This document shows positions 7,737 to 16,961 of a stretch of DNA of 64,000 nucleotides, piece after piece. The notes under the pieces are model-generated. The model was not told the DNA's origin. It worked only from the letters and a program-made list of their open reading frames with translations, and did no database searches. This DNA comes from Anianabacter salinae. GTDB taxonomy: Bacteria > Pseudomonadota > Alphaproteobacteria > Rhodobacterales > Rhodobacteraceae. The stretch is taken from positions 434,001 through 498,000 of the forward strand of contig NZ_JAHQZS010000001.1 of the NCBI RefSeq assembly GCF_019061145.1, in the 5' to 3' direction. The position numbers and the translations under genes are program-made. Each line of letters opens with the position of its first letter. The stretch's first letter is position 1.

Positions 7737-7783
7737 GCTGATCCCGGGGAGGGGATCAGCATCCAAGCTGCCGGGAAACCGGC
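7737..7783 (+). promoter_or_regulatory. Two consecutive hairpins between TetR and the TRAP operon
   Basis: GCTGATCCC (7737-7745) pairs with GGGATCAGC (7752-7760). Then GCCGG/CCGGC forms a stem closed by a GAAA tetraloop (7770-7783). They may be a terminator for tetR, a leader element or, for the first, an operator. No T-run follows either. Confidence 0.4.
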
Positions 7784-7806
7784 ACAACCTTCTGGGAGGA
7801 AGATAC

Positions 7807-8865
7807 ATGACTGGACCCAAGACAATCGCGCTTGCAGGCGCCCTGATGCTGTCGGCCGCGATACCTGCGGCCGCCGAGACGTTCAACTTCACCGTCATCG
7901 CGGGTCATCCGCCGCTGACCAAGGGCGTGTCTGCGATCTCGACGCATTTCGTCCCCGAGGTCACGCGCCGCGCCGCAGAGCTTGGCCATACCGTCAACTG
8001 GACCGAGGCTTACGCCGGTTCGGTCGCGCCGCCGACTGGCGTGCTGGAGGCTGTGGAAAGCGGCGTCGCAGAATTCGGCTATGTCCCGCAACTGTTCGAA
8101 GGCGACAAGCTGCCGCTGGACCAGATCACCTACATCACCCCGTTCGGAACCTCCGATCTGGTCAAGCTGATGGAGGTGATCGATGCGCTTTATGCCGAGA
8201 TCCCGGCGATGTCCGAGGCCTGGGAAGACAACAACCAGAAGGTGCTTGCCCCGGTCGGGATCGACACCTACCACTTCGTGACCAAGTTCCCGATCGAGAC
8301 GGTCTCCGATCTCGACGGGTCCAAGATCGGCACCGCCGGGCTTGCGCTCAACTGGCTCAAGGGCGTGGACGCGACGCCCGTGGCCGGGGCCTTGCCCGAC
8401 TTCTACAACGCGATGTCGACCGGGCTCTATGACGGGGTGATGACCTTTGAATCGGTCGTGGCGCCCTACAAGTTCTACGAGGTCGCGCCCTACATCACCA
8501 AGATCAACTTCGGCGCGCAGTACGCTTCGGCGCTGACGGTCAACCTCGACACCTGGAACACTCTGCCCGAGGACATGCAGCAGATCATCCAGGAGGCCGC
8601 GAACGGATACCGCGACATCGCCGCGGAATCCTACAGGGAGGGCGGCGAGGCGTCGCTGGCCACGGCTGTCGAAGGCGGCGCAATCCTCTCCGAGCTGTCG
8701 GACGAAGAGCGCGCGGCCTACGCGAACAAGCTGCCCAACATTGCCCGCGAATGGGCCGACCAGCTTGATGCGCAGGGCCTGCCCGGAACCGAGGTTCTGG
8801 AAACCTACATGCGCCTGTCGCGCGAAGCGGGCATCACCCACGCACGGGACTGGACCGCAGAGTGA
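7807..8865 (+). CDS. dctP: TRAP transporter substrate-binding protein, DctP family
   Basis: A 352-residue periplasmic solute receptor of the DctP family. It has a signal peptide at residues 1-23 (ends PAAAE) and the usual two-lobed fold; the central GSKIGTAGLALNWLK region corresponds to the family's ligand-contact segment. A strong GGAGGA Shine-Dalgarno sits 7 bases before the ATG. The gene overlaps dctQ by GTGA. The receptor would deliver an organic acid to the DctQM complex; the neighbouring MBL, GST and FAH-family genes hint at a substrate catabolised through a ring-cleavage-like or thioether step, but the identity is open. Confidence 0.92.
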   Translation: MTGPKTIALAGALMLSAAIPAAAETFNFTVIAGHPPLTKGVSAISTHFVPEVTRRAAELGHTVNWTEAYAGSVAPPTGVLEAVESGVAEFGYVPQLFEGDKLPLDQITYITPFGTSDLVKLMEVIDALYAEIPAMSEAWEDNNQKVLAPVGIDTYHFVTKFPIETVSDLDGSKIGTAGLALNWLKGVDATPVAGALPDFYNAMSTGLYDGVMTFESVVAPYKFYEVAPYITKINFGAQYASALTVNLDTWNTLPEDMQQIIQEAANGYRDIAAESYREGGEASLATAVEGGAILSELSDEERAAYANKLPNIAREWADQLDAQGLPGTEVLETYMRLSREAGITHARDWTAE

Positions 8866-9422
8866 CAGCCGCGACCGAACACCACCAGCCGCCCGGACCT
8901 CCGGGCGGCCGCTTCACGCTGTGGCTCAACCGGCTCACGATTGCGCTGGCGGCCATCGGCGGTCTGGGCACGCTCGGGATCATGGCGATCATCAACGCCG
9001 ATGTCGTCGGGCGCGGCGCCTTCGGCACTCCGGTACCCGCAACCGCCGAGATCGTCAGCGCGGCCATCGTCGCCATCGTGTTCCTGCAACTTCCCCAAGC
9101 GACGGCCGCCGGGCGGAACGTGCGGTCCGATATGCTGCTGAATCGGCTGGGGCGCATGAACGACCGCGCCCGCGCCGCGCTGGATGTCTTTCATCATGCC
9201 GCCGGAACGCTGATGCTTGCCATTCTCCTTTACTATATCGCGCCCGGCATCCTCGACAGCATCGAGGGCAACGAGACGGTCGGGCTCTACGGCATCTTCA
9301 CCATGCCGCGCTGGCCGTTCGTCGTCTGCGTTCTTGCAGGCTGTGCGCTGACATTCGCGCAATACGCGCTTCTGACCGTGCGCTTCGCGCTGGTCGCCAG
9401 CGGTCGGAGGGCAAGTGCGTGA
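8862..9422 (+). CDS. dctQ: TRAP transporter small permease, DctQ family
   Basis: A 186-residue inner-membrane protein with four hydrophobic segments (around residues 22-45, 60-80, 105-125 and 145-170), matching DctQ. The GTG start at 8862 overlaps the dctP stop as GTGA, and its own stop overlaps dctM the same way. The first ~18 residues are polar and proline-rich. It partners DctM in sodium-driven import. Confidence 0.88.
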   Translation: MTAATEHHQPPGPPGGRFTLWLNRLTIALAAIGGLGTLGIMAIINADVVGRGAFGTPVPATAEIVSAAIVAIVFLQLPQATAAGRNVRSDMLLNRLGRMNDRARAALDVFHHAAGTLMLAILLYYIAPGILDSIEGNETVGLYGIFTMPRWPFVVCVLAGCALTFAQYALLTVRFALVASGRRASA

Positions 9423-10723
9423 CCGGCGTCGAGATCGGCATCTATTCGATCGTCGCGATCCTCGTGCTGATCCAGTTGGGGATGCATGTGGCGATCGCGT
9501 TGATGGCCGTGTCCTTCTTCGGGGTCTTCCTGGTGAAGGGCAAGTTCGTCGTCGCCGGTGCGCTTCTGAGCCAGGCGGCCCTGGACGGGGTCGAGCGATA
9601 TTCCTTCGGCGTCATCCCGCTGTTCGTTCTGATGGGGGTGCTTGTCGGTGCCTGCGGACTGGGCCGCGATGTTTTTGACGTCGCCGGGCAGATGTTCCGC
9701 AGGTTTCGCGGCGGGCTGGGGATCGCCACGGTCTTTGCCAACGCGGTCTTTGCGGCGGTCAATGGCACGTCCATCGCATCCGCCTCGGTCTTTACCAAGG
9801 TCGCGGTGCCCGAGCTTGTGCGCCAGGGCTACACGCCGCGCTTCTCTGTGGGCATCGTCGCGGGGTCGTCGGTGCTGGGAATGCTGATCCCGCCGTCGCT
9901 TCTGCTGATCCTGTTCGGCATCATCGCCGAGGTGTCCATCGGCGATCTGTTCACGGCGGGTATCATTCCGGGCGCGATCCTTGCGCTGATGTTCTGCGGC
10001 GCGATCATGTTCATGGCGCGGTTCTTTCCCGGCTTCACCGGCAATCCCGGTGCATCCGACATGCCCGAGATGAGCCGCACAACGATGGTCCTGAAATCCG
10101 CGCCGATCATCCTGTTGATCGTTCTGGTTCTTGGCGGGATCTACGGCGGGTTCTTTACCCCGACCGAAGCGGGCGGGGTCGGCGCGCTGGGTGCGCTCAT
10201 CATCGCGCTGATCAAGGGGCGGCTCGGCGGCAGGGAAATCTGGCGCATCATGCTGGAGGTGGGGCAGGTCACGGCGTCGATCACGTTCCTCATCATCGCG
10301 GCGCACATGTATTCCCGGCTGCTGGCCCTGACCGGGCTGCCGAACGCCATGTCGGGCCTCCTGGAAAGCTGGGAGCTTGGGCTTTACGGCGTACTGCTGC
10401 TGTATCTGCTGGCGATCATCCTGCTTGGCACGATCCTGGACAGCTCTTCGATCCTGCTTATCATCCTGCCTCTGATCCTGCCGGTGATCGCACCCTTCGG
10501 CGTCGATCTGGTCTGGTTCGGCATCCTTACCATCATCGCCGTCGAGGTCGGCCTGCTGACACCGCCGTTAGGGGTCGCCTGTTTCGTCATCAAGGCCAAT
10601 CTCGACGACGACCGCATCACGCTCAACGACATCTTCGCCGGTGCCGCGCCCTTCGCGATCATCATGGTCGTTCTGGTGGCGATGGTCATCGCGATGCCCT
10701 GGCTGGCCATCGGCCTGCTCTGA
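9419..10723 (+). CDS. dctM: TRAP transporter large permease, DctM family
   Basis: A 434-residue polytopic membrane protein, about 12 segments, of DctM type and normal length. Family features include the NGTSIASASVFTKVAVPEL region near one third of the chain and the LLTPPLGVACFVIK segment near the C-terminus. The start is GTG 9419, which gives the GTGA overlap with dctQ. Longer in-frame starts upstream only read the dctQ region in a shadow frame with many arginines. It carries substrate and sodium across the inner membrane. Confidence 0.92.
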   Translation: MTGVEIGIYSIVAILVLIQLGMHVAIALMAVSFFGVFLVKGKFVVAGALLSQAALDGVERYSFGVIPLFVLMGVLVGACGLGRDVFDVAGQMFRRFRGGLGIATVFANAVFAAVNGTSIASASVFTKVAVPELVRQGYTPRFSVGIVAGSSVLGMLIPPSLLLILFGIIAEVSIGDLFTAGIIPGAILALMFCGAIMFMARFFPGFTGNPGASDMPEMSRTTMVLKSAPIILLIVLVLGGIYGGFFTPTEAGGVGALGALIIALIKGRLGGREIWRIMLEVGQVTASITFLIIAAHMYSRLLALTGLPNAMSGLLESWELGLYGVLLLYLLAIILLGTILDSSSILLIILPLILPVIAPFGVDLVWFGILTIIAVEVGLLTPPLGVACFVIKANLDDDRITLNDIFAGAAPFAIIMVVLVAMVIAMPWLAIGLL

Positions 10724-10735
10724 AGGAGAAATCAA

Positions 10736-11734
10736 ATGTATACCGACACCAAGCGCGAACTGCAGCCTTTGGGGAACGGGCTTTATGCCTGGGTCCAGGG
10801 CGATGGCAGCTGGGGCTGGAGCAATTCCGGCCTGATCGTCGGAGAAGACAACCGCACCCTAGTCGTGGACACGTTGTTCACCGGCAGGCTGACCGCCGAC
10901 ATGCTGGACGCCTACCGCAAGGCCGAACCGGCAGCGGCATCCATCGACATCCTCGTAAACACCCATTCCAACGGTGACCACACCTTCGGAAACCACCTTG
11001 TCGGCGACGCGCGCATCATCGCCTCTGAAGCGGCGCGCGAAGAGATGGAGGAACGCCCGGCGGGGTTCTTCAAGGCGGCCTCTGCCGACCCTGAAGCTTA
11101 CGGCGTATTCGGAGAGTTCCTGCACACCTACATGGGCAAGACCTTTGATTTCTCCGACATCGAGCATGTGCCGCCGACCGAGGTGTTCAAGGGCACCAAG
11201 ACCCTCGATGTGGGCGGGCGCGCCGTCGAGTTGACCGAGCTTGGCCCCGCCCATACGCGCGGCGACATCATCGTCCATGTGCCCGACGCCAAGGTCTGCT
11301 ACACCGGCGATCTGGTGTTCCATGGCGGCCATCCGATCATGTGGGCGGGGCCGGTCGGCAACTGGATCGCCGCCTGCGACCATATCCTTGGCCTTGACGT
11401 CGACATTGTTGTGCCGGGGCATGGCGCGGTGTCGGACAAGACCGCCGTTCGGGGCTTGCGCGATTATTTCACCCATATCCTTGCTGAAACGACGGCGTGT
11501 TTCGAGGCCGGTCTGACCTGGCAAGAGGCGGCCTTCGAGGTGGGCTATTCCGCCTTCGACAGCTGGCTCGACCGCGAGAGGGTGGTGGCCAATGTCGCCA
11601 CGATCTACCGCGACCTGTCACGCGGCGCCGTCAATCCCGAACAACCCGACGTGCTGACCCAGATGCTGCGCTATTCGCGCGGCGCGACCTGCCCGCACGA
11701 CACGCCCTGCCAATGCCACGCAGGCAAGGCCTGA
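10736..11734 (+). CDS. Metallo-beta-lactamase fold hydrolase
   Basis: A 332-residue MBL-fold protein. The metal motif is THSNGDHTFGNH, so the usual HxHxDH reads HxNxDH, a variant seen in some MBL-fold subgroups. Further ligands are GPAHTRGD, the GD of CYTGDLVF, and VPGHG near residue 224. A Cys-rich tail, CPHDTPCQCHAG, ends the protein and is unusual. The gene follows dctM by 12 bases with an AGGAG ribosome-binding site and touches the GST gene (TGATG). It probably hydrolyses an ester, thioester or lactone of the imported substrate; this is inferred. Confidence 0.85.
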   Translation: MYTDTKRELQPLGNGLYAWVQGDGSWGWSNSGLIVGEDNRTLVVDTLFTGRLTADMLDAYRKAEPAAASIDILVNTHSNGDHTFGNHLVGDARIIASEAAREEMEERPAGFFKAASADPEAYGVFGEFLHTYMGKTFDFSDIEHVPPTEVFKGTKTLDVGGRAVELTELGPAHTRGDIIVHVPDAKVCYTGDLVFHGGHPIMWAGPVGNWIAACDHILGLDVDIVVPGHGAVSDKTAVRGLRDYFTHILAETTACFEAGLTWQEAAFEVGYSAFDSWLDRERVVANVATIYRDLSRGAVNPEQPDVLTQMLRYSRGATCPHDTPCQCHAGKA

Positions 11735-12477
11735 TGCTGGAGCTTCTGAACAACCCGATTTCCACCTGTTCCCAGAAGGTGCGGCTGACGCTGCACGAAA
11801 AGGGGCTGCCGTTTGCAGATACGAAGATCGACTTTCGCAAGAAGGAACACCTGACGCCCGAGTATCTGGCGATCAATCCCGATGGCGTCGTGCCGTCGCT
11901 GCTGCATGATGGGCACGCGGTGCTGGATAGCTCGGTCATCATGGAATACCTCGACGAGTTGTTTCCCGAGGTTCCGCTGTCGCCCAAGGCGCCGCTGGGC
12001 CGGGCGAAGATGCGCAAGTGGCTGCGCTTCATCGAAGAAGTGCCGACCACCGCCATTCGCATCCCGTCGTTCAACCAGGTCTTAGTGCGGCACCGCGCCG
12101 ATCTGTCGGAAGACGAGTTGCAGAAGGACACCGACGCCCGCACGCTGCGCCGCACCTTCTACCGCGAGATGGGGCGCGGCGGTTTCTCGGATGCGCGGCT
12201 ACAGGAAAGCCACGACCGTCTGCGCGAAACCGTCGCGCGGATGGACTCTGCGCTGGCGGACGCCGAATGGCTGTGCGGCGATCTCAGCCTTGCCGATTTC
12301 TGCGTGGTGCCGACCATCGACCGGATGCGAGATCTGGGTCTCGATCACCTTTGGTCCGATGCGCCGCACCTGCAGCGCTGGTGGAACGCAATGCAGGACC
12401 GCGCCGCCTACCGCGCGACCTATTACCCGGGAACCCGCGTCTCGGACATCTATGACTCCATCGGAGAGCCGGCATGA
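11734..12477 (+). CDS. Glutathione S-transferase family protein
   Basis: A 247-residue protein with a thioredoxin-like N-terminal domain (residues about 1-80; NPISTCSQKVRL holds the usual catalytic Ser/Cys region and LDSSVIMEYLDE the glutathione gamma-Glu site). An all-helical C-terminal domain contains the N-capping box of LSLADF. It may be an isomerase such as maleylpyruvate or maleylacetoacetate isomerase, given the FAH gene next to it, or a glutathione-dependent thioether or dehalogenation enzyme. The start at 11734 is coupled to the MBL stop; a nearby upstream alternative is unlikely. It overlaps the FAH gene by ATGA. Confidence 0.85.
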   Translation: MLELLNNPISTCSQKVRLTLHEKGLPFADTKIDFRKKEHLTPEYLAINPDGVVPSLLHDGHAVLDSSVIMEYLDELFPEVPLSPKAPLGRAKMRKWLRFIEEVPTTAIRIPSFNQVLVRHRADLSEDELQKDTDARTLRRTFYREMGRGGFSDARLQESHDRLRETVARMDSALADAEWLCGDLSLADFCVVPTIDRMRDLGLDHLWSDAPHLQRWWNAMQDRAAYRATYYPGTRVSDIYDSIGEPA

Positions 12478-13403
12478 AACTTGTCACGATTGAAAACACA
12501 CGCGGCGACCAGTCCATTGGCATTCTCGACGGCGACCGGGTCGCCGTGCTGGACGCCGCCGCACATCCTGCCTTCGCCTCGATGCTGGACCTGATCGAAG
12601 GCGGCGACGAGGCGCTTGAGGCTGCGCGCAAGGCGCAAGGGCCGGCTGCGCGGGTCGATCTTGCCTCGGTGCACCTGCGTGCGCCCGTGCCTGTGCCCGT
12701 CCAGATGCGCGACTGCCTGACCTTTGAAAAGCACCTGCGCCAATGCCGGTCCACGATCTCCAAGCTGGACCCGAACGCCGCCGACCTTGAGCCTGGCGAA
12801 GTCGCGTTGCCGCAGGTGTGGTATGACCAGCCGGTCTATTACAAGGGCAACCGGTTCTCGGTGTCCGGCATGAACGACGAGATCATCTGGCCCAAGGGCG
12901 AGACCCGGCTCGACTACGAGCTGGAGCTTGGCATGATCACGTCGAAGGGCGGCATGGACATCGCGGCGGCGGATGCGAAGGACCACGTCTTCGGGTTCCT
13001 CATCTTCAACGACTTCTCGGCCCGCGATCACCAGATGCGCGAGATGACGGGCGGTCTTGGCCCGGCAAAGGGCAAGGACTGGAAGACGGCGAACGCGATG
13101 GGGCCGTATCTGGTGACGCGCGACGAGATCGGCGACGGCTCGGGGCTGGACATGCGTGCGCGTGTCAACGGCGAAGAGTGGAGCCACGGCAATTCGTCCA
13201 CGATGCACCATTCCTTTGCGCGCATCCTTGAACACGTCAGCCGGGATGAGGAAATCCGGGCGGGCGAGTTCTTTGGATCGGGAACGGTCGGCGGCGGATG
13301 CGGCCTGGAAATGAACCGCTTCCTGTCGCCGGGTGACGTGGTCGAGCTGGAAATCGAAGGGCTTGGCATCCTGCGCAACAGGATTGCCGCCTCGGCGCGG
13401 TAG
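12474..13403 (+). CDS. Fumarylacetoacetate hydrolase family protein
   Basis: A 309-residue FAH-family enzyme. Metal-binding motifs are present: LDYELELG with the Glu ligands, then FNDFSARDHQ with the Asp, and the GSGTVGGGCGLE loop. Family members hydrolyse fumarylacetoacetate or fumarylpyruvate or decarboxylate 2-oxo acids with Mg2+. It is last in the TRAP-MBL-GST-FAH operon. Pairing of GST with FAH is typical of gentisate or homogentisate-type ring-cleavage routes, but no ring dioxygenase is seen in the window, so the substrate is unresolved. A bidirectional hairpin follows. Confidence 0.88.
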   Translation: MKLVTIENTRGDQSIGILDGDRVAVLDAAAHPAFASMLDLIEGGDEALEAARKAQGPAARVDLASVHLRAPVPVPVQMRDCLTFEKHLRQCRSTISKLDPNAADLEPGEVALPQVWYDQPVYYKGNRFSVSGMNDEIIWPKGETRLDYELELGMITSKGGMDIAAADAKDHVFGFLIFNDFSARDHQMREMTGGLGPAKGKDWKTANAMGPYLVTRDEIGDGSGLDMRARVNGEEWSHGNSSTMHHSFARILEHVSRDEEIRAGEFFGSGTVGGGCGLEMNRFLSPGDVVELEIEGLGILRNRIAASAR

Positions 13404-13424
13404 CGCCCGCCGAATGCGGCACGG

Positions 13425-13463
13425 CAAAAGGACCTTCGGGCGGGCAAGGTGCCCGCCCGAAGG
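13425..13463 (-). terminator. Convergent-region terminator for the sugar operon
   Basis: CCTTCGGGCGGGC (13433-13445) and GCCCGCCCGAAGG (13451-13463) form a perfect 13-bp stem with a 5-nt loop. On the minus strand the stem is followed by TCCTTTTG, so it terminates the sugar operon; it may also stop plus-strand transcripts from the FAH gene. Confidence 0.8.
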
Positions 13464-13471
13464 ATCGCCCA

Positions 13472-14419
13472 TCAGAACGGGCTGTCGGGATAGTAGAACT
13501 GCTCGGCGTTCTCGGGGGTGATAAGCACCGACCCGATGGTGAACGTCCCCGAGACAGGCGCGGTCGACGTCATGCCCACAGCGGTCAGTTCAATTGCGGT
13601 GGCGATCATCGACGGCGGATAGGTGACGTCGGCGGGGATCATGCTGTCGCCGTCCATCACGCGCTTGACCATCTCCTTCATGCCAGCGCCGCCCAGAACG
13701 AACTGGATGTCGTCGCGGCCTGCCGCCTCGATTGCGGCAAGAACGCCCACGGCCATGTCGTCGTCCGAGGCCCAGACCGCGTCGATCTCTTCATGCTTCT
13801 GCAGGAAGTCCTGCATCACGTTGAAGCTGTCGTCGCGGTTCCAGTTACCGTGCTCCATGTCGATGATCTCGATGCCCGAGCCTTCGATCGCCGCTTCGAA
13901 ACCGGCAACCCGCTCGTTGTCGATGGTGGTCGGGATGCCGCGCAGCGCGACGATCTTGCCGCCATCGGGCATCTTCGAGACCATGTATTCGCCCGACACG
14001 CGGCCGAAGCCGGGGTTGTCGCCTGCGACATACAGGTCCTCGATACCGTCCACCGACAGGCCGCGGTCCACCACCGTGACCCAGACGCCGCTTTCGGCGA
14101 CCGACTGGACAGGGCCAGTCAGCGGCTCGGACTCGAAGGGCAGGACGACGAGCGCGCTGATGTTGCGCGTGGCGACCATGTCTTCGATGTCGTTGACCTG
14201 CTTGCCGGGATCGGACGCGGTGGCAAGGACGAAGTCGAGATCGGGGTAGACCGCTTCAAGCCGCTCGACGGCTTCCTGCGCGTGAAAGTTCATGCCGCCG
14301 GCCCAGCCGTGGGTGGCTGCGGGGATGGACACGCCGATCACCTTGGTGTCCTGCGCGAATGCGCCGGTGCCAAGCGCCGCAACGGCTGCGCTGGCGAGTA
14401 TCGTCTTCATATAGGACAT
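13472..14419 (-). CDS. Sugar ABC transporter substrate-binding protein
   Basis: A 315-residue periplasmic binding protein of the RbsB type (Peripla_BP_4). It has a signal peptide at about residues 1-22 (ends GAFAQ) and typical segments: GVSIPAATHGWAGGMNF at the start of the mature chain and ASDDDMAVGVLAAIEAAG in the second lobe. A GGGAGGA Shine-Dalgarno precedes ATG 14419; MKT at 14410 is an alternative. It is the last gene of the operon and lies 29 bases after the permease. The ligand is probably a monosaccharide or polyol, given the isomerase and dehydrogenase upstream. Confidence 0.9.
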   Translation of the reverse strand: MSYMKTILASAAVAALGTGAFAQDTKVIGVSIPAATHGWAGGMNFHAQEAVERLEAVYPDLDFVLATASDPGKQVNDIEDMVATRNISALVVLPFESEPLTGPVQSVAESGVWVTVVDRGLSVDGIEDLYVAGDNPGFGRVSGEYMVSKMPDGGKIVALRGIPTTIDNERVAGFEAAIEGSGIEIIDMEHGNWNRDDSFNVMQDFLQKHEEIDAVWASDDDMAVGVLAAIEAAGRDDIQFVLGGAGMKEMVKRVMDGDSMIPADVTYPPSMIATAIELTAVGMTSTAPVSGTFTIGSVLITPENAEQFYYPDSPF

Positions 14420-14448
14420 TTCATTCCTCCCTAGGATTGGCGCGGGCG

Positions 14449-15447
14449 TCAGCCCTTCGCCTTGGCTTCACGCTGCAAGATGACAGCGAGAATGATGATG
14501 ACCCCCTGGATGGCGCCGTTCAGATACGGCGACACGAGGTCGGTCAGATTCAGGATGTTGTCGATCAGCGACAGGATCAGCACGCCGATCACGGTGCCCC
14601 AGACCCGGCCGAAGCCGCCCTTGAGCACGGTGCCGCCGATGATGACGGCGGCGATCGCCTCCAGTTCCCACAAGAGGCCGGTCGAGGCCGAGGCAGAGCC
14701 GAGGCGCGGCACATACATGATCGTCGCCACGCCCACCAGAAGCCCAAGCATCGCGTAGGTCAGCAGCCGGGTGCGGTTGACGTTGACGTTGGAATAATGG
14801 GCGACGGCCTCGTTCGCGCCCGTGGCGGCACAGTGGCGCCCGAACCGCGCGCGGCTCATCAGCACCTCGCCGAAGATCACGATCAGCGCGAACACGATGA
14901 TCGGCCATGATATCCCGAGGATGCCGTCGAAATAGACCGGGCGATAGAAGGTGCGCAGCCCGAAATCGAGCGACAGGGTGCCGCCGTCCGCCAGCCATGT
15001 GACAAGGCTGCGGTAGATGCCCATCGTGCCCAGTGTCACGATGAACGCCTCAATCCCGACGACGGTTATCAGAAAGCCGTTGAGCAGCCCCGCCGCGATC
15101 CCGGCCAGGATGGCGACGACCATGCCCAGAAGGATGATCGGAATGCCGATGCCAAGCGTCGGAAGTGCCGCGTTCATCACCAGGATCATCAGCCCCGCGA
15201 TGAAGGCCGCCATCGAGCCGACCGACAGATCAAGCCCGCCCGCCGTGATGACAAAGGTCATGCCGACAGCGATGATGCCGATGAACGCAGAACGCGCCAG
15301 CACGTTCGTGATGTTCGCGGCGCCAAGGAAGTTCGAGTTCATCGAAGCGCCGATGGCGACCAGCACGACAAGGGCGATCACCGGGCCGAGGATGCTCATC
15401 GACGGCAGCTTGCGGCGCGGGGCCTGCGACGTGGTTTCGGTTGTCAT
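14449..15447 (-). CDS. Sugar ABC transporter permease, RbsC type
   Basis: A 332-residue inner-membrane permease of the BPD_transp_2 family with about eight to ten membrane segments. Family hallmarks are AGGLDLSVGSMAAF and the GANEAVAHYSNVNV loop. The start at ATG 15447 shares one base with the ATPase stop (TGATG); a TTG three bases earlier is unlikely. It would partner the ATPase at 15447-16961 and the binding protein. Confidence 0.9.
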   Translation of the reverse strand: MTTETTSQAPRRKLPSMSILGPVIALVVLVAIGASMNSNFLGAANITNVLARSAFIGIIAVGMTFVITAGGLDLSVGSMAAFIAGLMILVMNAALPTLGIGIPIILLGMVVAILAGIAAGLLNGFLITVVGIEAFIVTLGTMGIYRSLVTWLADGGTLSLDFGLRTFYRPVYFDGILGISWPIIVFALIVIFGEVLMSRARFGRHCAATGANEAVAHYSNVNVNRTRLLTYAMLGLLVGVATIMYVPRLGSASASTGLLWELEAIAAVIIGGTVLKGGFGRVWGTVIGVLILSLIDNILNLTDLVSPYLNGAIQGVIIILAVILQREAKAKG

Positions 15448-16961
15448 CAAGCCACCTTCTCGGAGTGTTTTGCGCCGACGCCCATGGCGCGGCGGACGAT
15501 TGCGTCTTCGTTGATCTCGTCGCCGGACAGCATCCCGGCGACCCGGCCCGCCCGCATGACCAGCACCCGGTCGGACAGGCCGATGACCTCTTGCATCTCG
15601 GACGAGATCATCACGATCCCCAGCCCCTCGGCCGCAAGGCGGCGCAGATAGGCATAGATCTGTTGCTTGGTGCCGATGTCGATGCCGCGCGTCGGTTCGT
15701 CCACGATCAGGATCGACGGCTCGGTCTGCATAACCTTGGCCAGCAACAGCTTTTGTTGATTGCCGCCCGACAGGTTGCCGACCTTCATGTCGCGCCCCCC
15801 GGCGCGGATGTCGAATTCGCGGATGGCATCATCGAGCGCCCGTTCCTCGGCAGAGCGGTCCACCAGAACGCCGCCGAAGCGGTCCAGCGCCTGAAGCGTC
15901 AGGTTCACGCGCATCCCCATGCCCAGCAGAAGCCCGCGCAGCTTGCGGTCTTCCGTCAGGTAGCAAAGCCCGTGGTCCCGCGCGTCGGATGGCTTGCGGA
16001 TGTTGACCTCGGCGCCGCCGATCTCGATCCGCGTGGCTGAGGCGGCGCGCAAGCCGCACAGCCCCTCCATCGCCTCGGTCCGGCCAGAGCCGATCAGGCC
16101 CGCGATGCCAAGGATCTCGCCCCGGTGCAGGTCGAAACCGATATCCTCCGCCTCGCCGGGAACGCGCAGCCCCTCGACCCGCAACAGGATCTCGCCCGGT
16201 GCGGTGTCCGGCTTGGCCGGGAACAGGTCGGACACGTCACGCCCGACCATCGCGGTCGCCATGCCGTCTTCGGTTATCTCGTACGCCGCCACGTCGCGCA
16301 CCAGCGCGCCGTCGCGCAGGATCGCCACGCGGTCGGCGATTTCCGACACCTCGCCCAGCTTGTGAGAGGTGAACAGGATCGCCGTGCCTGCCGCCTTGAG
16401 CGCGCGCACCTGGTCGAACAGCACGCGGGTTTCCTCGCCGGTCAGCACGGCGGTCGGCTCATCCATGATAAGAACGCGCGCATCGCGGCTGAGCGCCTTG
16501 GCGATCTCGACCATCTGCTTGTCCGAGTTGGACAGACGCGACACCAGCTCGTCCGGGTCGACGTCGCAGTTCACCCGGTCGAGATACTCGCGCGACAGCT
16601 GCCGCATCCGCGTCTTGTCCAAGAGCCAGCCGCGATGCAGCTCGCGCCCCAGAAAGATGTTCTGCTCGACGGTCAGCTGCTCGGCCAGGTTGAACTCCTG
16701 GTGGATCATCACGATCCCGGCGGTCTCGCCATCGTGCTGCGAGCCGAACGTCACCTCTTGCCCGTCCAGAAGGATACGTCCCGCGCTTGCAGGCTGATAG
16801 CCGCCGAGGATCTTCATCGTCGTGGACTTGCCCGCGCCGTTCTCGCCGATCAGCGCCAGCACCTCGCCCGCGCGCAAATCGAGATCGACGCCGTGCAGCA
16901 CCTCGACGGGCCCGAAACTTTTTCGGACGTCGCGCAGGCTCAGGACGGGCGGTGCGGTCAT
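15447..16961 (-). CDS. Sugar ABC transporter ATPase, RbsA/MglA type
   Basis: A 504-residue protein with two ABC domains. Domain 1 has Walker A GENGAGKS near residue 37 and Walker B LIMDEPTAVL. Its signature reads LSNSDKQMVEIAKAL, which is degenerate but usual for RbsA. Domain 2 has a GLIGSGRT Walker A-like loop, LSGGNQQKLLLAK and LIVDEPTRGID. It energises sugar import. ATG 16961 overlaps the dehydrogenase stop by ATGA; ATG 16973 in frame would add four residues. Confidence 0.9.
   Translation of the reverse strand: MTAPPVLSLRDVRKSFGPVEVLHGVDLDLRAGEVLALIGENGAGKSTTMKILGGYQPASAGRILLDGQEVTFGSQHDGETAGIVMIHQEFNLAEQLTVEQNIFLGRELHRGWLLDKTRMRQLSREYLDRVNCDVDPDELVSRLSNSDKQMVEIAKALSRDARVLIMDEPTAVLTGEETRVLFDQVRALKAAGTAILFTSHKLGEVSEIADRVAILRDGALVRDVAAYEITEDGMATAMVGRDVSDLFPAKPDTAPGEILLRVEGLRVPGEAEDIGFDLHRGEILGIAGLIGSGRTEAMEGLCGLRAASATRIEIGGAEVNIRKPSDARDHGLCYLTEDRKLRGLLLGMGMRVNLTLQALDRFGGVLVDRSAEERALDDAIREFDIRAGGRDMKVGNLSGGNQQKLLLAKVMQTEPSILIVDEPTRGIDIGTKQQIYAYLRRLAAEGLGIVMISSEMQEVIGLSDRVLVMRAGRVAGMLSGDEINEDAIVRRAMGVGAKHSEKVA

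Noticed and set aside
8741-9418. N-terminal extension of dctM
   Set aside because: It reads dctP and dctQ in a wrong frame with many Arg and Pro; GTG 9419 gives the normal DctM length and a GTGA overlap.
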